Source: Citrus sinensis (Eukaryota > Streptophyta > Magnoliopsida > Sapindales > Rutaceae). Taken from it: a stretch of DNA of 64,000 nucleotides. The translations under genes were made by a program, and so were the position numbers. The notes under the pieces were generated by a model that saw only the letters and a list, made by a program, of their open reading frames with translations, had not been told where the DNA came from and ran no database searches. Positions within the stretch are counted from its first letter, which is position 1. Every line of letters begins with the position of its first letter. The DNA is taken from positions 19,697,501 through 19,761,500 of the forward strand of contig NC_068556.1 of NCBI RefSeq assembly GCF_022201045.2, given 5' to 3'. Of the stretch, positions 35,601 to 47,802 are shown piece after piece.

Positions 35601-37240
35601 ATAAAAGTATTTATAGAAAATGAGTATGTAAATATAATTCAGGGTCTAATTATCATGAAAAAGAAAAATAAAGAACGAGTGGCCCATTAATAATCAGAAA
35701 GAACAGTACAAATTTATAACATCATTCACAGCTGAGCAGCGACTAGTACTCGGAGGGTTAATTAGGTTGGGTGAGGTGGTGGGGAAAGGTTAATTTGTAA
35801 GTATATGGATGTGTGTCTGAAAGAATGAGTGCTACAATGGGAAAGAATTTGGGGTCTCTCAGTTCTCTGTAATGCTTTGAACTCTTCATTCTCTTTTAAG
35901 GAAATGTCATCATACCATTTGACACCTAGGCATTGTCGGGAACATGCAAACCCCTCAGCTTTTGGGAAAATGCATCCAAACACATCACTCACTAGTCGCT
36001 GCTTCTGTTTCACATCATTTCTTTTCATTTACTTGGCATACATGTTACAGTTTTACCTGATAGAGATTGCTTACATCTTTCTCGTGTAACTTTTCAGTTT
36101 CATTTATCACTACGATACATTGTACTAATTAAATTATACAAGGGTTACTAGACATGCAACTTTTCAGATTTTTTTTCCCCATTTTTCTTTTGTATATTAA
36201 TCTTTGGCAACCCTACTTAGAAGTTTAGGTCTCTGTTCAATCTTGCTTAGATTACTCTATGCAATCTGGATGTCCGGGCTCCAAATGGGTAGGATTTGCC
36301 TTTTAATTTAGAAGATAATATTATTTTCCATTTTGTACAAGCGGACTTGAATACTTGTTCGTATTTGTAGGAAGAAATGTACTTTTGCCGTCTGACTAAT
36401 GAGTATGATTCCCTCAATACCACGAATATGAGCTACTTGAAGTTTTATGATTGAATCATGAAGAACACGAATTTGAGCGTAAAAACATGTTCGGAAGATA
36501 ATGGCATTTGGGGTGGTCTAGTCTTATTTAAACTCATGAATTACGAAGTGATGAGACTTGGATCAATAAAGACAGGACTATGGGTAGTTGGTGGCTTATA
36601 GACTTGCTTATTGTTTTAAATTAAATGACATGTTTGTTAATCATTTTTTTTTTTCTCTTTCGAACAGTATACAAATACAATAATGAATTTTGCATTGGAA
36701 CTTGGTTTCAATTATGACATATATGCTATCATGATTGTAATAATGCACAATGTAAGATGAATGTATTGAAAAAGACTTATCAAAAAAGTTTGGGCAGTCA
36801 ATTTTGTTAATTTTGTGTGGTTGTAGATTTTGATTTCCATAAACAATTACATTTGTTCCAGTGATTCAAACAAAAGAGTTGTTCTTTTTTGGAGCATGAC
36901 CTAATCCATGCCATCTTTTCCAAAAACGCAGCTTGCATTCCAGAACACATCCAGATACCAATTGCGACATTGGATTGCAGTATGAAATTTTGTTGTATTG
37001 ATATTTGCTAAATGATGAATTAATTAAGGTTATGATGAAAAACAAGGTGCCTACTCGTTAACTTGGTTTTTAAATTATATATGATCACTAAACTAAAGAA
37101 AAAGCCGCTTAACTTCAACTGACATTCACGTGTTTAGACTATTATTTAATTAATTGGTAATGATTATTTTTAAGTACAAATTCCATATATAAGACATGCA
37201 CCATCATGCAATAACAACACTTTTAATTTAATATTATTAT
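29696..37240. other. Large gene-poor region between two zinc-finger genes
   Basis: About 7.5 kb without a convincing gene. The first few hundred bases (29696-30000) are the likely promoter and 5' leader of the gene at 29144-29695, with CT-rich segments near 29920-29940 on the strand shown. The stretch at 35760-36090 is less AT-rich and carries frames on both strands, none with a known domain. No TSD-flanked transposon was recognised. Confidence 0.55.
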
Positions 37241-37244
37241 ATAT

Positions 37245-37465
37245 ATGAAAGTATCTCAGTTCAATTGTTTATCAATTTTCACAGGTCTCCCTTAATTTGG
37301 TTAGGCAGGTAGCAAACCAATTTATTTATTGATCTTCTTCTAATTAATTACTTATATTATAATGTCAAAGTATCTCAGTTAATTTTTAATGATATATAAG
37401 TATATGTCCTGTCACTCTGGTCACCCTTATTTTTGGTTAGGCAGGTAACAAACCACCATGCATGC
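37245..37465. repeat. Diverged local tandem duplication
   Basis: Two copies of a segment containing AAAGTATCTCAGTT (about 37249 and 37366) and, further on, GGTTAGGCAGGTA then CAAACCA (about 37299 and 37435). Spacing inside the copies differs. It lies downstream of the zinc-finger gene at 38304-39002. Confidence 0.65.
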
Positions 37466-37754
37466 TGCTATAGCTAGTCCGAGAGACCCTTCCATTTTTT
37501 TTTTTAAAAAATTTATCTTTTTGTTAACTTAACTTCATCTTCTTCTCATATGTTTTCTTTTCTTTTCCCCATATCCTCCATTAAAGAGTACCACAGATTA
37601 GTTTATGCTATGCAAGTAGAATAGCCACAAAATAAGCCATATATACATTTCTTTTTCTTTCTTTCTTTTTTTTTTTATTTTTTTGTAAAGGCCATATATC
37701 CACGTGAACACTTTTTGTTTTAATTTATTAAATCAGCTATTTTTGTTGTTAAGT

Positions 37755-37830
37755 TACAGTTAACCTAACAAGAACCTCATACCAACAGCAGAAAATAATT
37801 AACCTAACAAGAGCCTCATGCCAACGGAAA
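37755..37830. repeat. Short tandem duplication
   Basis: AACCTAACAAGA(A/G)CCTCAT followed by RCCAAC occurs twice about 40 bp apart. Confidence 0.7.
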
Positions 37831-38303
37831 AATAATTACTAGAGCAAAGAAGAAGAAACAAGAAAAAAAAATTATAAAAAAATAAAAATGACGAAGCAGC
37901 TATTTGATGAGGTAAAAGCTCTCCTCTCTCTCTCTCTTTGTGTGTCCCTCTCTCTCTCTGACGTATGAGTCAAAACTCAAAGCAAAGTAATCATAGTGCA
38001 AAAAGATTACAATAATATATATTTGTTAAGCAAGACACTTTTCTAAGGGATAGATTATGGAATTTGAAAATTTCATTAAGTAAATATTTAAGCAGCTGTG
38101 ACATTTAGTATCATCATCACCACCATCATCAATCTTAGCTGCAAAATCTTACATCGAAGCATCTCCTACATATATCTGTGCTTCTTCATTACTTGAATTT
38201 GAAAACAGTAAATATATAAATGCAGAAATGATCACAAATTGGTGTAGTGGGCCAACTACAGCAATTTGTGTTCATAAATTAATGTAGCTTAGCTTACATT
38301 TGT
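37831..38303. other. 3' flank of the zinc-finger gene
   Basis: Contains a CT/TC microsatellite at about 37920-37960, then AT-rich sequence running into the stop codon of the minus-strand gene. Probable 3' UTR near 38100-38303. Confidence 0.45.
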
Positions 38304-39002
38304 CTAAGAGTACCCCAATCGAAGCTCCAAATCTAAATCCTCCTTTGAGTCACTGATCACTCCAATTTCCAAGTCCAACCTAACAATCTCACCACCTTTC
38401 TTTGATAGCTTAAATCCATCATCTTCTTCGGTGAATCCACCAAATTCTTTGGCCCCGGAAAACGATTTTTCATTCTTTTTCACTGAATCTTTGGGGCTTA
38501 GAGCACCAGTTAGGGCACTCCATTTCTTGATTTCACTTGAAGAAGCTGAAGATTGAGAAGAAAAAGAAGAAAAAGGAGAAACCAAAGGTGGGGTAGAGAA
38601 ATTAGGGTTAGGGTTAGGGTTAGGGTTAGGGTTAAGGTTAAGGTTGAGCAAAGGGTACTGACCATTGTTAATGTTATTATTAACAATAATATCCTTTGGA
38701 GTCGGAGGTGATATCCTCAGCCTGGCCCTGTCTCTTCTATGAACATTCATATGACCACCAAGAGCTTGAGCAGATCTGAATTCTCTTTTACAGAAACTAC
38801 ATGTGTAAGATCTTGGTGGCCATGAAAACCCACTTAGATATTCTTCTCCATAGCTCTGCTGCTGCCGCTGCTGGCAGGAATCTTTCATCTTGTTGCCACT
38901 GTTTTGGTTGTTGTAGCCGTTGCAGTTGCTGATGCTGTCCCTAGTGAATCTACTGCCAATTTTGTGATCTTTCAAGCTGTTGCTCATAATGTTCCTCTCC
39001 AT
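38304..39002 (-). CDS. SUPERMAN/ZFP10-like C2H2 zinc-finger repressor
   Basis: Intronless 232-residue predicted nuclear repressor. The block WPPRSYTC precedes a single finger with C68, C71, H84 and H88 and a QALGGH core at 79-84, followed by [11 protein letters not shown]; this is the hallmark of the SUPERMAN/RABBIT EARS/ZFP10 group. The C terminus has DLDLELRL (222-229), an EAR repression motif, with LDLEIG just upstream. Between them is an Asn-Pro dipeptide run (about 124-134) encoded by telomere-like hexamers, then a Ser-rich stretch. The N terminus is polar and Asn/Gln-rich. It is larger than its neighbour at 29144-29695 but shares finger and tail, so the two may be old relatives. The exact orthologue is uncertain. 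Confidence 0.92.
   Translation of the reverse strand: MERNIMSNSLKDHKIGSRFTRDSISNCNGYNNQNSGNKMKDSCQQRQQQSYGEEYLSGFSWPPRSYTCSFCKREFRSAQALGGHMNVHRRDRARLRISPPTPKDIIVNNNINNGQYPLLNLNLNPNPNPNPNPNFSTPPLVSPFSSFSSQSSASSSEIKKWSALTGALSPKDSVKKNEKSFSGAKEFGGFTEEDDGFKLSKKGGEIVRLDLEIGVISDSKEDLDLELRLGYS
38602..38634 (+). repeat. (TTAGGG)5 hexamer run inside coding sequence
   Basis: Five perfect TTAGGG units plus TTA, then degenerate TTAAGG copies to about 38646. Read on the coding strand the hexamer is AACCCT, giving alternating Asn and Pro. It is the vertebrate-type telomere unit, not the seven-base Arabidopsis type. Confidence 0.95.
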
Positions 39003-40648
39003 GGATATGCTTTTTGGCTTTGTTAATCAGTCAGAGACCTATACAAAGATCAAAGACACATAAGAAAAAACGGTCTGTAGCTTCACATCAATTATAAAGA
39101 GACCAAGAAACTAAAACAACAAAACGAAAAAAAAAAAATTATAAAAAGACAAAAATCTTGCCCATGTCTAAAAAGTAACTGACCTGAGAAAATATCAAAG
39201 AGCCCCATCAAATTTCTAAACCACAAGGTGAAAATCCCATTGGAGGGTATCACTGCAGAGGATCCTAGCCAAACGTTTGGTCACTACTACTTACTATTTG
39301 AAGAACCTCGTTATGCTAGCTTTGCACTCCTGTTTGTCAAATCTAAACAGATTTAGCTGTGTCCTTTTTACTTGTAACTTTTTATATATTTGTGTGTGTG
39401 TGTGTATACAATTTGGTTCTGCAATATACATTTGTAAAGAAATTATTAACTGTAGAGAAATTGGTAGATGGGCGTGGTTAAATGAGCTTGCAAACTTGTC
39501 CTATTACCATTGGTTAAAATCAGACATAGTTAGAGGAGGGAGAAATGTTTTAATTAAAAAATTAAAATGATTTCTTTCTTCCTTTTCCTTTTTTTTCTTT
39601 TATCGTGTCCCACAGGGTTCACCGGTCATTAATGCCTAATTAATGGCTAATTAGTGGTTATCATGCTCTTCCATCCATGTCACCAGACAGGAAGATCTAG
39701 CACCAGAATTAAATTTCAAATGCTTGCACTGGCTCTTACTGTTCATGTTGAATTGAATGAATCCAACATTCTGTATTCTGCCACCAAGAGACATGCATGA
39801 ATTAAAGATACATTCTTGAGTTCAGGGACCATCGTAATTACTTATTCATTCATGTAAAGGTTAAATGAAATAAAGAAACTTTATGATAGTTCTAACATAC
39901 AAAAACATATATCTCGTTTACTTCATAGACGCTATAAATACAGGATATATAGAGAAAACGAGATAAGTGATTTAAAACTAACAAAATCTATTGTCAAGTT
40001 AATTTGGACGCAAAAATTATTAAACAAGTTGAGAAGAGAGAGAGGTATTACCAATCTTATAATTAACTGAATAATCCATTCTATAAAAGTTCAAGTAATA
40101 AAAATTAGGAACAAAATTTTTGCAAGTTAACAACTATGATTCATGAATGAGATTTCATTGTTTTTTATATAAATGTAATTAATTTCCTCTCTTCTTGGCC
40201 ATTTACTCAAGCATGCAAATCATTTTAAGCGCCTTCAAAAGACACTGGTGTACGTTATATTCTTTGTTTTAATGAATAATCAAATGAAATATTCAAATTC
40301 GTGTTTTTTAAATGCAAATGAAGTTTAAACATATGTTTATCAATAAACGGTTATGTAAAAAATAAAGAAAATAAAAATGAAGAGTGTAAAGTAATTACTT
40401 GGTGTTATGACACGGTCGCATGTGAGACTACCATTAGTTAGGTGGTGAGTAGTAATGCAACTCTCTTTAGAAGGGAATATGGATGTGTATTTTCTTTTTC
40501 TTGTTAAATTTTTCTTTCAAATATTTGAAAACTGATCCACCTTACTGTGGGGTCGATATTGGTGCTAGACCATTATATAGTTTTATAATGTAATAGTATA
40601 AAGAGAGAGAAAAAAAAAAAAAGAAGACACACTAATGTTGAAAGACAA
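39003..40648. other. Upstream region of the zinc-finger gene and intergenic DNA
   Basis: 39003-39260 is the probable promoter and leader of the minus-strand gene. A (GT)n run lies at about 39392-39404. The rest is AT-rich and gene-free. Confidence 0.5.
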
Positions 40649-40651
40649 TTA

Positions 40652-41478
40652 TGGTGCTTTTACTAATCAGTAATAAGAATAGACTGGAATCAGAACGGGC
40701 TGGAATCAAAATGAGGAATGGAGAAATCAAAATAAATTGGTTATTTTAGTAGTATGAATCAGAATCAGAATGAGTTGTATTGCAATTGATGTGTTTATTT
40801 TGTCATAGAATTAGAATCAGAATGAGTTAGATTGTTTTAAATTACCAAAAAGTCCTTAATTAACTATTGTCACAATTATTATTTTGTACTCTAATAATTA
40901 TGATTACTATTATCCATAAAATTATTGTTATCAATAATAATAATAATCATCATCATCATCAACAACAACAACAACAAAAAATCGTAATTATCATCGACAT
41001 CATCATCATCATTAGGATCAAAATCATTGACATGATGGCTGCTATTGCTGGTTCGATGTTCGTGATGAGACGTATGCTGCTGGTAGTGGTTCGACATTTG
41101 TGACGACGATGGTTGTTACTGGTTTGACTGTTGTTGGTGGCTCGACATGGTGCTGCTAATTTGAATTTGCTTAGATGTATCTGGGATTAATTTGTTTTGA
41201 TTTTCATCCAATTTTGTTTTTTTTATGATTATTTAAATCTAGGATAAAATGGAAATTAGGGAATTTAGACAGGGACAAAAAAGGTCAATATCAAAAATGA
41301 GAGTTTGATTCCCAATCCCCCCACCGTGCCTTGGGCATCAAAACTCTAGTAATGAATCCCAAATTTGTGGGTTCCGCATGAATTTCATTTCAATTTCATG
41401 CTTCGAATTTGTAAGTAAAACCATCATTAATTCCGATTCTAAAATTTCCATTTCGATTACTGATAAGTAAACACACCA
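40652..41478. mobile_element. Harbinger/Tourist-like non-autonomous element
   Basis: 827 bp. The left end TGGTGCTTTTACTAATCAG and the right end, in reverse TGGTGTGTTTACTTATCAG, are inverted repeats, and TTA is duplicated at 40649-40651 and 41479-41481. Inner sequence carries GGAATCAGAA-type subrepeats near the left end and AT/CAT/CAA microsatellites at 40935-40980. The His- and Asn-rich frames over this stretch are repeat artefacts. Confidence 0.8.
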
Positions 41479-41481
41479 TTA

Positions 41482-43221
41482 AATCTTTGGTCTCTCGATC
41501 AATCATTCGAGGAGAAATTATGATTTATGAGAGTTAATAGATTATTAGAAAGCGAAAGTAAAATCTAGTTCAACATCAAACCTAGTCAACAGGCCAAATT
41601 AAAATAAAAATTAATCGATTTTGAATTCTTATTTTTCACACCCACTTTGTCTTAACTTGCATTATAAATTATGAAGCTTCGGTAGATGCACCACTAAAGA
41701 GTAGTAGTATATAGGGTTAGTTGTGTGTGGCATGGACTGCCGCTAGCACTAGCAAATATCATTTCATTCAGAAAAAGCTTTGATTCAAGAACCCAATTGC
41801 AGGAAATCTCAGTGCACTCAGTGAGAGGGGAGAGTAAGTTTGATCAAAGAAACTCAAATAAACAAAAGATCCCCTGCTGCAGTTAGCTTTGAGAAATTTG
41901 AAGTTTTATTGAAAGACTAGAAAGCCAATTAGGAGAATGCATCCCATGCTAAATATGGCCGTGATTTTACAAGGTTATTTAGCCGAGATTGCAGTGTTTA
42001 CCCGCAGTGTAACAAGTTGCCGTCTCTTCCACTCATGGCTGAAGGCTGAAGGTTAAGCTAATAAAGCTAATTAAAAGCTACTTTAATTCATGTGGATACG
42101 ATAAATTGTTTCCATGTTTGTGTATGACAAAAAAGACAAATGCGAAAGAGAGAGCTTAAGACCAAATTTATAAAAGCCCTTGAGGGTTGAGCTAGCTATA
42201 ACCATTTGGTTCTATTTACTATTTAGCTCGTTCGAAAAAACATTCCATCAGTATCTTGGCTCTGCTACTCTGTTAGCTATGTAAGTGGTAATGTGTTGAA
42301 AAGCACTTGGGAACTAGCAAAAGGGGTTTAGTTTAATTTTATTGGTTGTGAGATTATGTAGGATTGCGAAAGTGACAGACGTTTGTGTTCGTACGTCGCA
42401 GTAATAATCGTAGCTGTAGCTCTGTGACTCTGAATTGTGTATTACGGCAAAGGTTGTGATTGGTGGTGCAGCTTCATTGACTTGACTGGGCTAGCTAACC
42501 ACTGGTTTTTATTTTGTCAACCGTTTCGTTTGTTTTGGAGAATCTGGGTTGAACAATTGAGTTCAGAACTCTATTGAGCCAGTTCTTTTTATCTTTTAAT
42601 AATAGGGGTGTCATATCGAGGCAGAAGGGGGTGTTTGCATAATACCCTTTGTCCAAAAATGAACTTACAAGGCCCTAATAAAAGAGCTTGGCCCAATATG
42701 TTGTATAACTGACATTTTCAGTTTTCATTTTTTGTCCCATCACTATGTACAAGGATCTTAATCTAGCGTTTGTGTGGTTGCATCTACTATTTTTATAAAT
42801 TATATGACATGGCTGTCTTCTAATTTTGCAGCTTTCAATCTTTAGATCTAGAAGATTTTAGTTAGAAGAACCAAATCTAAAGACGCAGCGTGTTACAAAA
42901 GAGCATATACCTTCTTTATTGGAAGAAGTATCTTTCGTTCAGGCATTTTTAGTGCACTGGTTTTTTCTTTAGTGTAAGAATGCAATAGTTTAACCAATTC
43001 TTTACTTGTAATAAATGTCTATCAAGATCATTTTTACCAGTCTTTTAGTTTAAAAAAAGAAAAAGGGTCTCTAATGGCAAAATCAGTCGCACAAATGAAC
43101 ATGCACAAACTTGTTATCCTAATTCCTCTCATATGGAAACAGAAAACAAACTTTGATACCTGAGTCTCAGTGTCTCACTACATTAAACATAAATTCACAA
43201 GCATGTGGAAAATTTAAATGA
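41482..43221. other. Intergenic DNA and 3' flank of the kinase gene
   Basis: No convincing gene. The bases next to 43222 are the downstream side of the minus-strand kinase and probably hold its 3' UTR. Confidence 0.5.
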
Positions 43222-44796
43222 TCAATCTGTGCCTCCACTATTGTCTGCACCAGAAATCTGATGCTTAAGAAACTCCAACTCCATTTCCAGTTCAAAGTTC
43301 TTTCTCCTCTCAGTCTCTAACTCCATTTTCAACCTCTCAACAATCTGCATCAGCTGATCCTCCCTGCTAATTTCCCCTCCCAACAGTGCAATCATATTAG
43401 AAACCTGCTGCCTCTCCTCATCCAAGCTCCTCCTCAGCGCCATCAAACCTCCCAACACAGTTTCATTATCAAACGCTCCAACAACTTCACTGCTCTGATC
43501 ACTCTCAGCGGCTTGATGATGAACAGCCAATTGGGTTCCCAAATTTGACTCCTCAGAGTTGGTATCCGACTCACTCTGTTTCTTAATACGATCCGGCGGA
43601 ATGATTGTTTCCCCACCAAATCGAACCTGTTTCACGACGGAGTCGGAGTCTGCTCTCGACTCCGTCGTGAAAAATGGAAAAACAGGGTCGAGTTCGAACC
43701 CTTCTTCGTTAAAATTCCACCCACTGATCCTCCTCTGTTTCACGGGCGGTGATGAGCCAACCTCAAATTCCTCATCTTCATGATGCTCAGCGCCAACGTG
43801 ATTCCTGCTCTCCTTGAACCTTTCTTCAACACTACGCAACCCATGCAACACGTTCTTGACAAAAAACTCAACGCCCTTATTGCAGTTCTTGAAAAAAGAA
43901 TGCTTCATAAGCTTCTCAGCAGAGGGTCTCTTTGAAGGGTCTTGATCAAGACAAGAAGCAACCATATCTTTAAAAGCCCTGGAGAACTTCTTGTTCTTGT
44001 CTTTGATCTTGAGCGTTTTCTCATAATCGGAGAACCGAAACCGCTGCGTCATCTTCATCAACAGAGATTTTTCAGGCGGGAGATGAGACAGAGGAGGCCT
44101 GCCGTGAGCCAACTCAAGTGCTGTGATCCCAAACGACCAAATGTCAGCCTTGAAACTGTACCCTGTGTGCGAGCGTATCACTTCAGGAGCCATCCAGTAT
44201 GGCGTCCCCGCCATGTCAGTGATCATGGCCGACCCGTGGTGGTGGTGGTGACTGGGCTCGTAAATCGAAGCCGATACGCCGAAGTCAGCAAGCTTGACAG
44301 AGCCGTCTGAGTCACTGAGAATGTTACCAGCTTTAACATCTCTATGCAAATGGCCTTGGTTGTGAAGATACGACAAGGCGCTTAGGGTTTCTTTGAGGAC
44401 AATGGCAATGCATGGCTCGGGTAACCCGTCGGGAAAACACGACGAGATTATGGACTGTAAAGAGCCACATGACATGAAGGGCATGACGACCCACAAGCGG
44501 GAATCGACAGAGAAAGAGCAGTGAGCGTTGAGGATGTTTGGGTGTGAGAGAAGCGACATGGTCTTGGTTTCACGTCGGATGCTATCAAGATCGGTTCGTG
44601 ATTGATCAAGATCAATGGCTTTGATTGCAACGACGGTTGAGTCCATGGGGATGCATATGGCTTTGTAAACTATTGCACTAACGCCAACCCCAATCTCGTC
44701 GAGAATCTTGTAGGAGCTTGGGTCTAGTGGGTATTGGATCTTTTGGGCAATAGTACCAGTACTGCTGCATTGATCTTCTTGTTCGTGATGAGCCAT
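43222..44796 (-). CDS. BLUS1: STE20/SPS1-type serine/threonine kinase, BLUS1-like
   Basis: Single-exon 524-residue cytosolic kinase resembling BLUE LIGHT SIGNALING1, the phototropin substrate that passes the blue-light signal toward the guard-cell plasma-membrane proton pump and so opens stomata. The kinase domain spans about 29-302: Gly-rich loop at 36-43 (GVGVSAIV), ATP-binding K59, catalytic H151-R152-D153, D171-F172-G173, and a GTPYWMAPE activation segment at 197-205 typical of STE20. The motif RRISGW places S358 where BLUS1 carries its phototropin-phosphorylated serine. The acidic linker (about 338-345) and the C-terminal coiled-coil region (about 450-512) also match. A His run (183-187) is a local oddity. 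Function is inferred from similarity; no lesion was seen. Confidence 0.92.
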   Translation of the reverse strand: MAHHEQEDQCSSTGTIAQKIQYPLDPSSYKILDEIGVGVSAIVYKAICIPMDSTVVAIKAIDLDQSRTDLDSIRRETKTMSLLSHPNILNAHCSFSVDSRLWVVMPFMSCGSLQSIISSCFPDGLPEPCIAIVLKETLSALSYLHNQGHLHRDVKAGNILSDSDGSVKLADFGVSASIYEPSHHHHHGSAMITDMAGTPYWMAPEVIRSHTGYSFKADIWSFGITALELAHGRPPLSHLPPEKSLLMKMTQRFRFSDYEKTLKIKDKNKKFSRAFKDMVASCLDQDPSKRPSAEKLMKHSFFKNCNKGVEFFVKNVLHGLRSVEERFKESRNHVGAEHHEDEEFEVGSSPPVKQRRISGWNFNEEGFELDPVFPFFTTESRADSDSVVKQVRFGGETIIPPDRIKKQSESDTNSEESNLGTQLAVHHQAAESDQSSEVVGAFDNETVLGGLMALRRSLDEERQQVSNMIALLGGEISREDQLMQIVERLKMELETERRKNFELEMELEFLKHQISGADNSGGTD

Positions 44797-45534
44797 TGAT
44801 GATGGGCTTTGTGAGAGAAACAGAATCGATGTTTCTTGAATTGGAGCTTAAGTAGTTTCTTGAGGTAGAGAACAATCTTGAAACAGAAAGCAGGGTTTTA
44901 GCCCTTTGGGCGGTTTCCTTGTGAAGTTTGAAAAGGAAATATTGATATTAAAGAAGCTTTGCTGTATCGGTGGTGGTGATTTTATGGTTTAGAATGAGAC
45001 GATGCATGTGAACTTTGAGTGACTTTTTTATGTGTTGATAGAAAGATAAGGCGGTTCATCTTTCGGGCATTGCGTTGTTTACGAAAGGCCATTGTGAGTG
45101 GCGTATTCAATTGAATAGCAAAGGGCACTCGGTGTTAATAAAAAGTGAAATTGTTTCCAAATGAATTGGTGAAATGGTTTAATTAGAAACGAAAAATGAT
45201 TGAATTGTTAATATAAATCGTTTGTACTTTAGCATAAGGAACAAGAATTAACTTGAATTAACAAAATTAATTGGTGATATGCAAGGTATCGACATTTCTG
45301 GTGCCCCCAGTCAATGAGCTTAAATGGTCATGAACAAGGACAAGGACCTTCAATAAAGCAATAAGTGCCAGAATTTTGCAATTTTGTTCTAATTAGGTCA
45401 TCCTGTGAAACAGGGCAGTTGCCTTTATCGGCATCATTTGAAAGCAATAAAGAAGTTAATGGGGGCATTAACTATTTCAAAAATGAAGCACATAATTGTA
45501 ACCTTTCACTTTCAGTGTGAACTTCTAGTACAAT
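44797..45534. other. Probable kinase promoter and spacer
   Basis: Upstream of the minus-strand kinase start and downstream of the CslG-like pseudogene's stop. No other gene seen. The region adjoining 44797 likely holds the kinase 5' leader. Confidence 0.5.
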
Positions 45535-47279
45535 TCAAATTAACCTGAGAACCACGGAACCCAAAAGCAATAAAATGATGGAGAGAACAAAAGACAGTAA
45601 CGCAACAGAAGCTGGGACTTGTCCTTTATCCTTCCTCCATGCCATCCCTTTAATTATTGGATAACTCTCTAGTAAGATGTAAAATGAGAGGATAACTTGC
45701 CCAAGCAACTCGTTTGCGCCCCCCGAAATCACCATTCTAGCAATTCCTCCAGTAAAAGCAATCATATTCAACATGACTAAGGTAACTAAAGGAGCAAGAA
45801 ACTTGGTTGAGGTATGGAAGTTGAATTTACCCAGTTGATGTAATTTGGCTTGTTCATCATCGGAAACTTTATTTGTGGGTGAGAAACATGGTTGTTTCAT
45901 ACCAAAACATTTCAAGATGGCATCTATAGTTCCATAGGTGTAGCAAGTGATTGATTTTATCATCCAAATCCTCTGTTTGCTACACCACGTCAGGACTGAA
46001 CCACCGGTGTTGAGAGCCTCCAACAAATGTTTCAGTAGTGAACATAAGAAAATACATGAAAAGTTCATAAACCATGGACTTGAAACCTGAGTAGAAGAGA
46101 AATAAATAGTTACAATGTTTTAGACCTATCAATATGACAAAGCATCTTTAGATTGCCTCCTAATCTCTATTTAGAAATGGTTAACTTCGGGTACAAGGAA
46201 ATTCCATTTATGAGACACAGGTGAGGCACAATAGCTAAACACCATGACGGCAAGGAATAGAATGGCTGCAAAGCATAATAGCTATAGCACATTGTTTGAA
46301 GCAAAGGCATTGAAGCAAAGGCATTCTTGATAGCCCATAAAGAGGAGGGGAGCACTTTGAGAAAGTGACTTCAAGCAAACCGCAGTTCCATCTTGTGCCT
46401 TGAACCAATGTGTCATTCAAACTTGATGCAGCACTTCCTAAGAATGCTGACCGTGATGGATTGCAAAACATGGATTTCCACCCTTTTCAGTGCAAAATGA
46501 ATCCGCTAAAATAATCTTCTATCAGAGATTTGTACAAGTATTCTATCGGGTTTGAAACCAAAAGCAAAGATTCAATGATATAATTAGTATCTACTTAATT
46601 ATATTAACGGCATCCCAATGTTTTCACAGAGGTTACTTGCCTGTTTTCGCCACAGAGTGTTCTTCTCATAGTTGTAAGAAGCTAAAAATTTTGCTTCCTG
46701 TTGCAGTGTGCTAGACAAGATACCATTGTCAATGGTTTTATGTTGGTTGCTACGTTGAAGAGAGATGATCAACTCATTTGAAGGACCAAAGGATTCATTC
46801 AGATGATGTAGCTCTGAATCAAACACAAACAATTTAACAATTTATAGCTGACTGATTTTTTCATTAAGTCATTTGCAAATATATGCAATGATGTATAGCA
46901 AAGATTAATAGAATTGTTGACTTGATGAACCTAACAGCTGTCTTTTCTCACTAGCATTCCATTTGAGAACAATGCTTAGCTAAGATTCATATTTTCATTA
47001 AAATAGTATCCAGATATAAATAAATCATGCAGTAGCACGTTGTAACCTTGTTCTGTTTCCTTTTCAATTTGCCACCAAATCCTCTGAAACTGAAAAAAAA
47101 AAATGTAGAAAGTCTGCATAAACTGCCATACTACTTTCGTTGAAAATGCAGAATTGCAGCAAAAAGGAAAATGGACAAACCTTTCTGTGAAAACTTGCCA
47201 TATAATGCTTCTCTCTTCATGTAAAAGCAGTTCCCGACAATATTGGTCCCTGAATTCCATCCATACCTGGCCATCTTGC
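45535..47279 (-). pseudogene. Cellulose-synthase-like G (CslG) pseudogene, 3' half
   Basis: Remnant of a glycosyltransferase-2 membrane protein. Fragments in gene order: GMDGIQGPILSGT (about 47262-47230), a Csl-type ESFGPSNE...YEKNTLW segment (46815-46640), KGWKSMFCNP...QGTRW (46484-46400), a LYP-ending membrane stretch (to 46185), and the last exon 46086-45535 with RIWMIKSITC, GQVILSFYIL, WRKDKG and three to four hydrophobic spans. Lesions: a frameshift at about 47229, a TGA at 46487-46489 where the family has Cys, a frameshift at about 46290 beside a duplicated CCTTTGCTTCAA, and a lost splice donor (+1 T) at 46184. The upstream catalytic half was not found. The match to CslG over CslE is by eye. 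Confidence 0.82.
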
Positions 47280-47802
47280 CTGAAATGTGATTCAAGAATT
47301 AACAATAATTATCACCTTTCGAAATTAAAGACCAAAAAAATGCTACAAGCCAGAGCACACAGCAGAATTACTTGCAGTCTAATTAAGATTAGAATAGGAA
47401 CCATGAATTGGTGTGTGCATAACTTCATGGGAAATATTGTGCTAATTTAAGGAATTGATTCACGAAAAAGTCGTACAAAGATCAAGATTTCACCAATGTA
47501 CCTGGATTAGTGTTTACCAAACACATTGACCAACCTCAAGCCCAAACGGACCCTAATATTTGTTCAACTCATGATTAGTTCTCAGCTAATTAATATTTGT
47601 TCAACTTATGAATTTTTTCTCAGCTAATTAAGATTTGTTCAATGTAAAGGACGAGTTAGCTGCTGGACTTCTGCTATATATATGCTAAAAACAAGACACC
47701 TAAAGACTTAACAGAGAGGCATATTATCAGACTAAAGGTGGGGTGGAACTTTTCTCTATTCCGTGACACTCCTTTTCTACCAAACAACAAATATGCAAGT
47801 TC
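47280..47802. other. Spacer between CslG pseudogene and DUF247 gene
   Basis: Contains partial direct repeats of CAGCTAATTAATATTTGTTCAA-type sequence near 47580-47645 (unit AGCTAATTAA then GATTTGTTCAA). No further Csl exons were recognised. Confidence 0.45.

Noticed and set aside
40867..41103. His- and Asn-rich frames on both strands
   Set aside because: Encoded by AAT/CAT/CAA microsatellites within the Harbinger-like element.
43942..44310. 122-codon frame antisense to the kinase
   Set aside because: It is a shadow of the conserved kinase coding sequence and has no similarity of its own.
47280..47802. Search for upstream CslG exons
   Set aside because: No catalytic Csl motifs were recognised between the first retained exon and the DUF247 gene.
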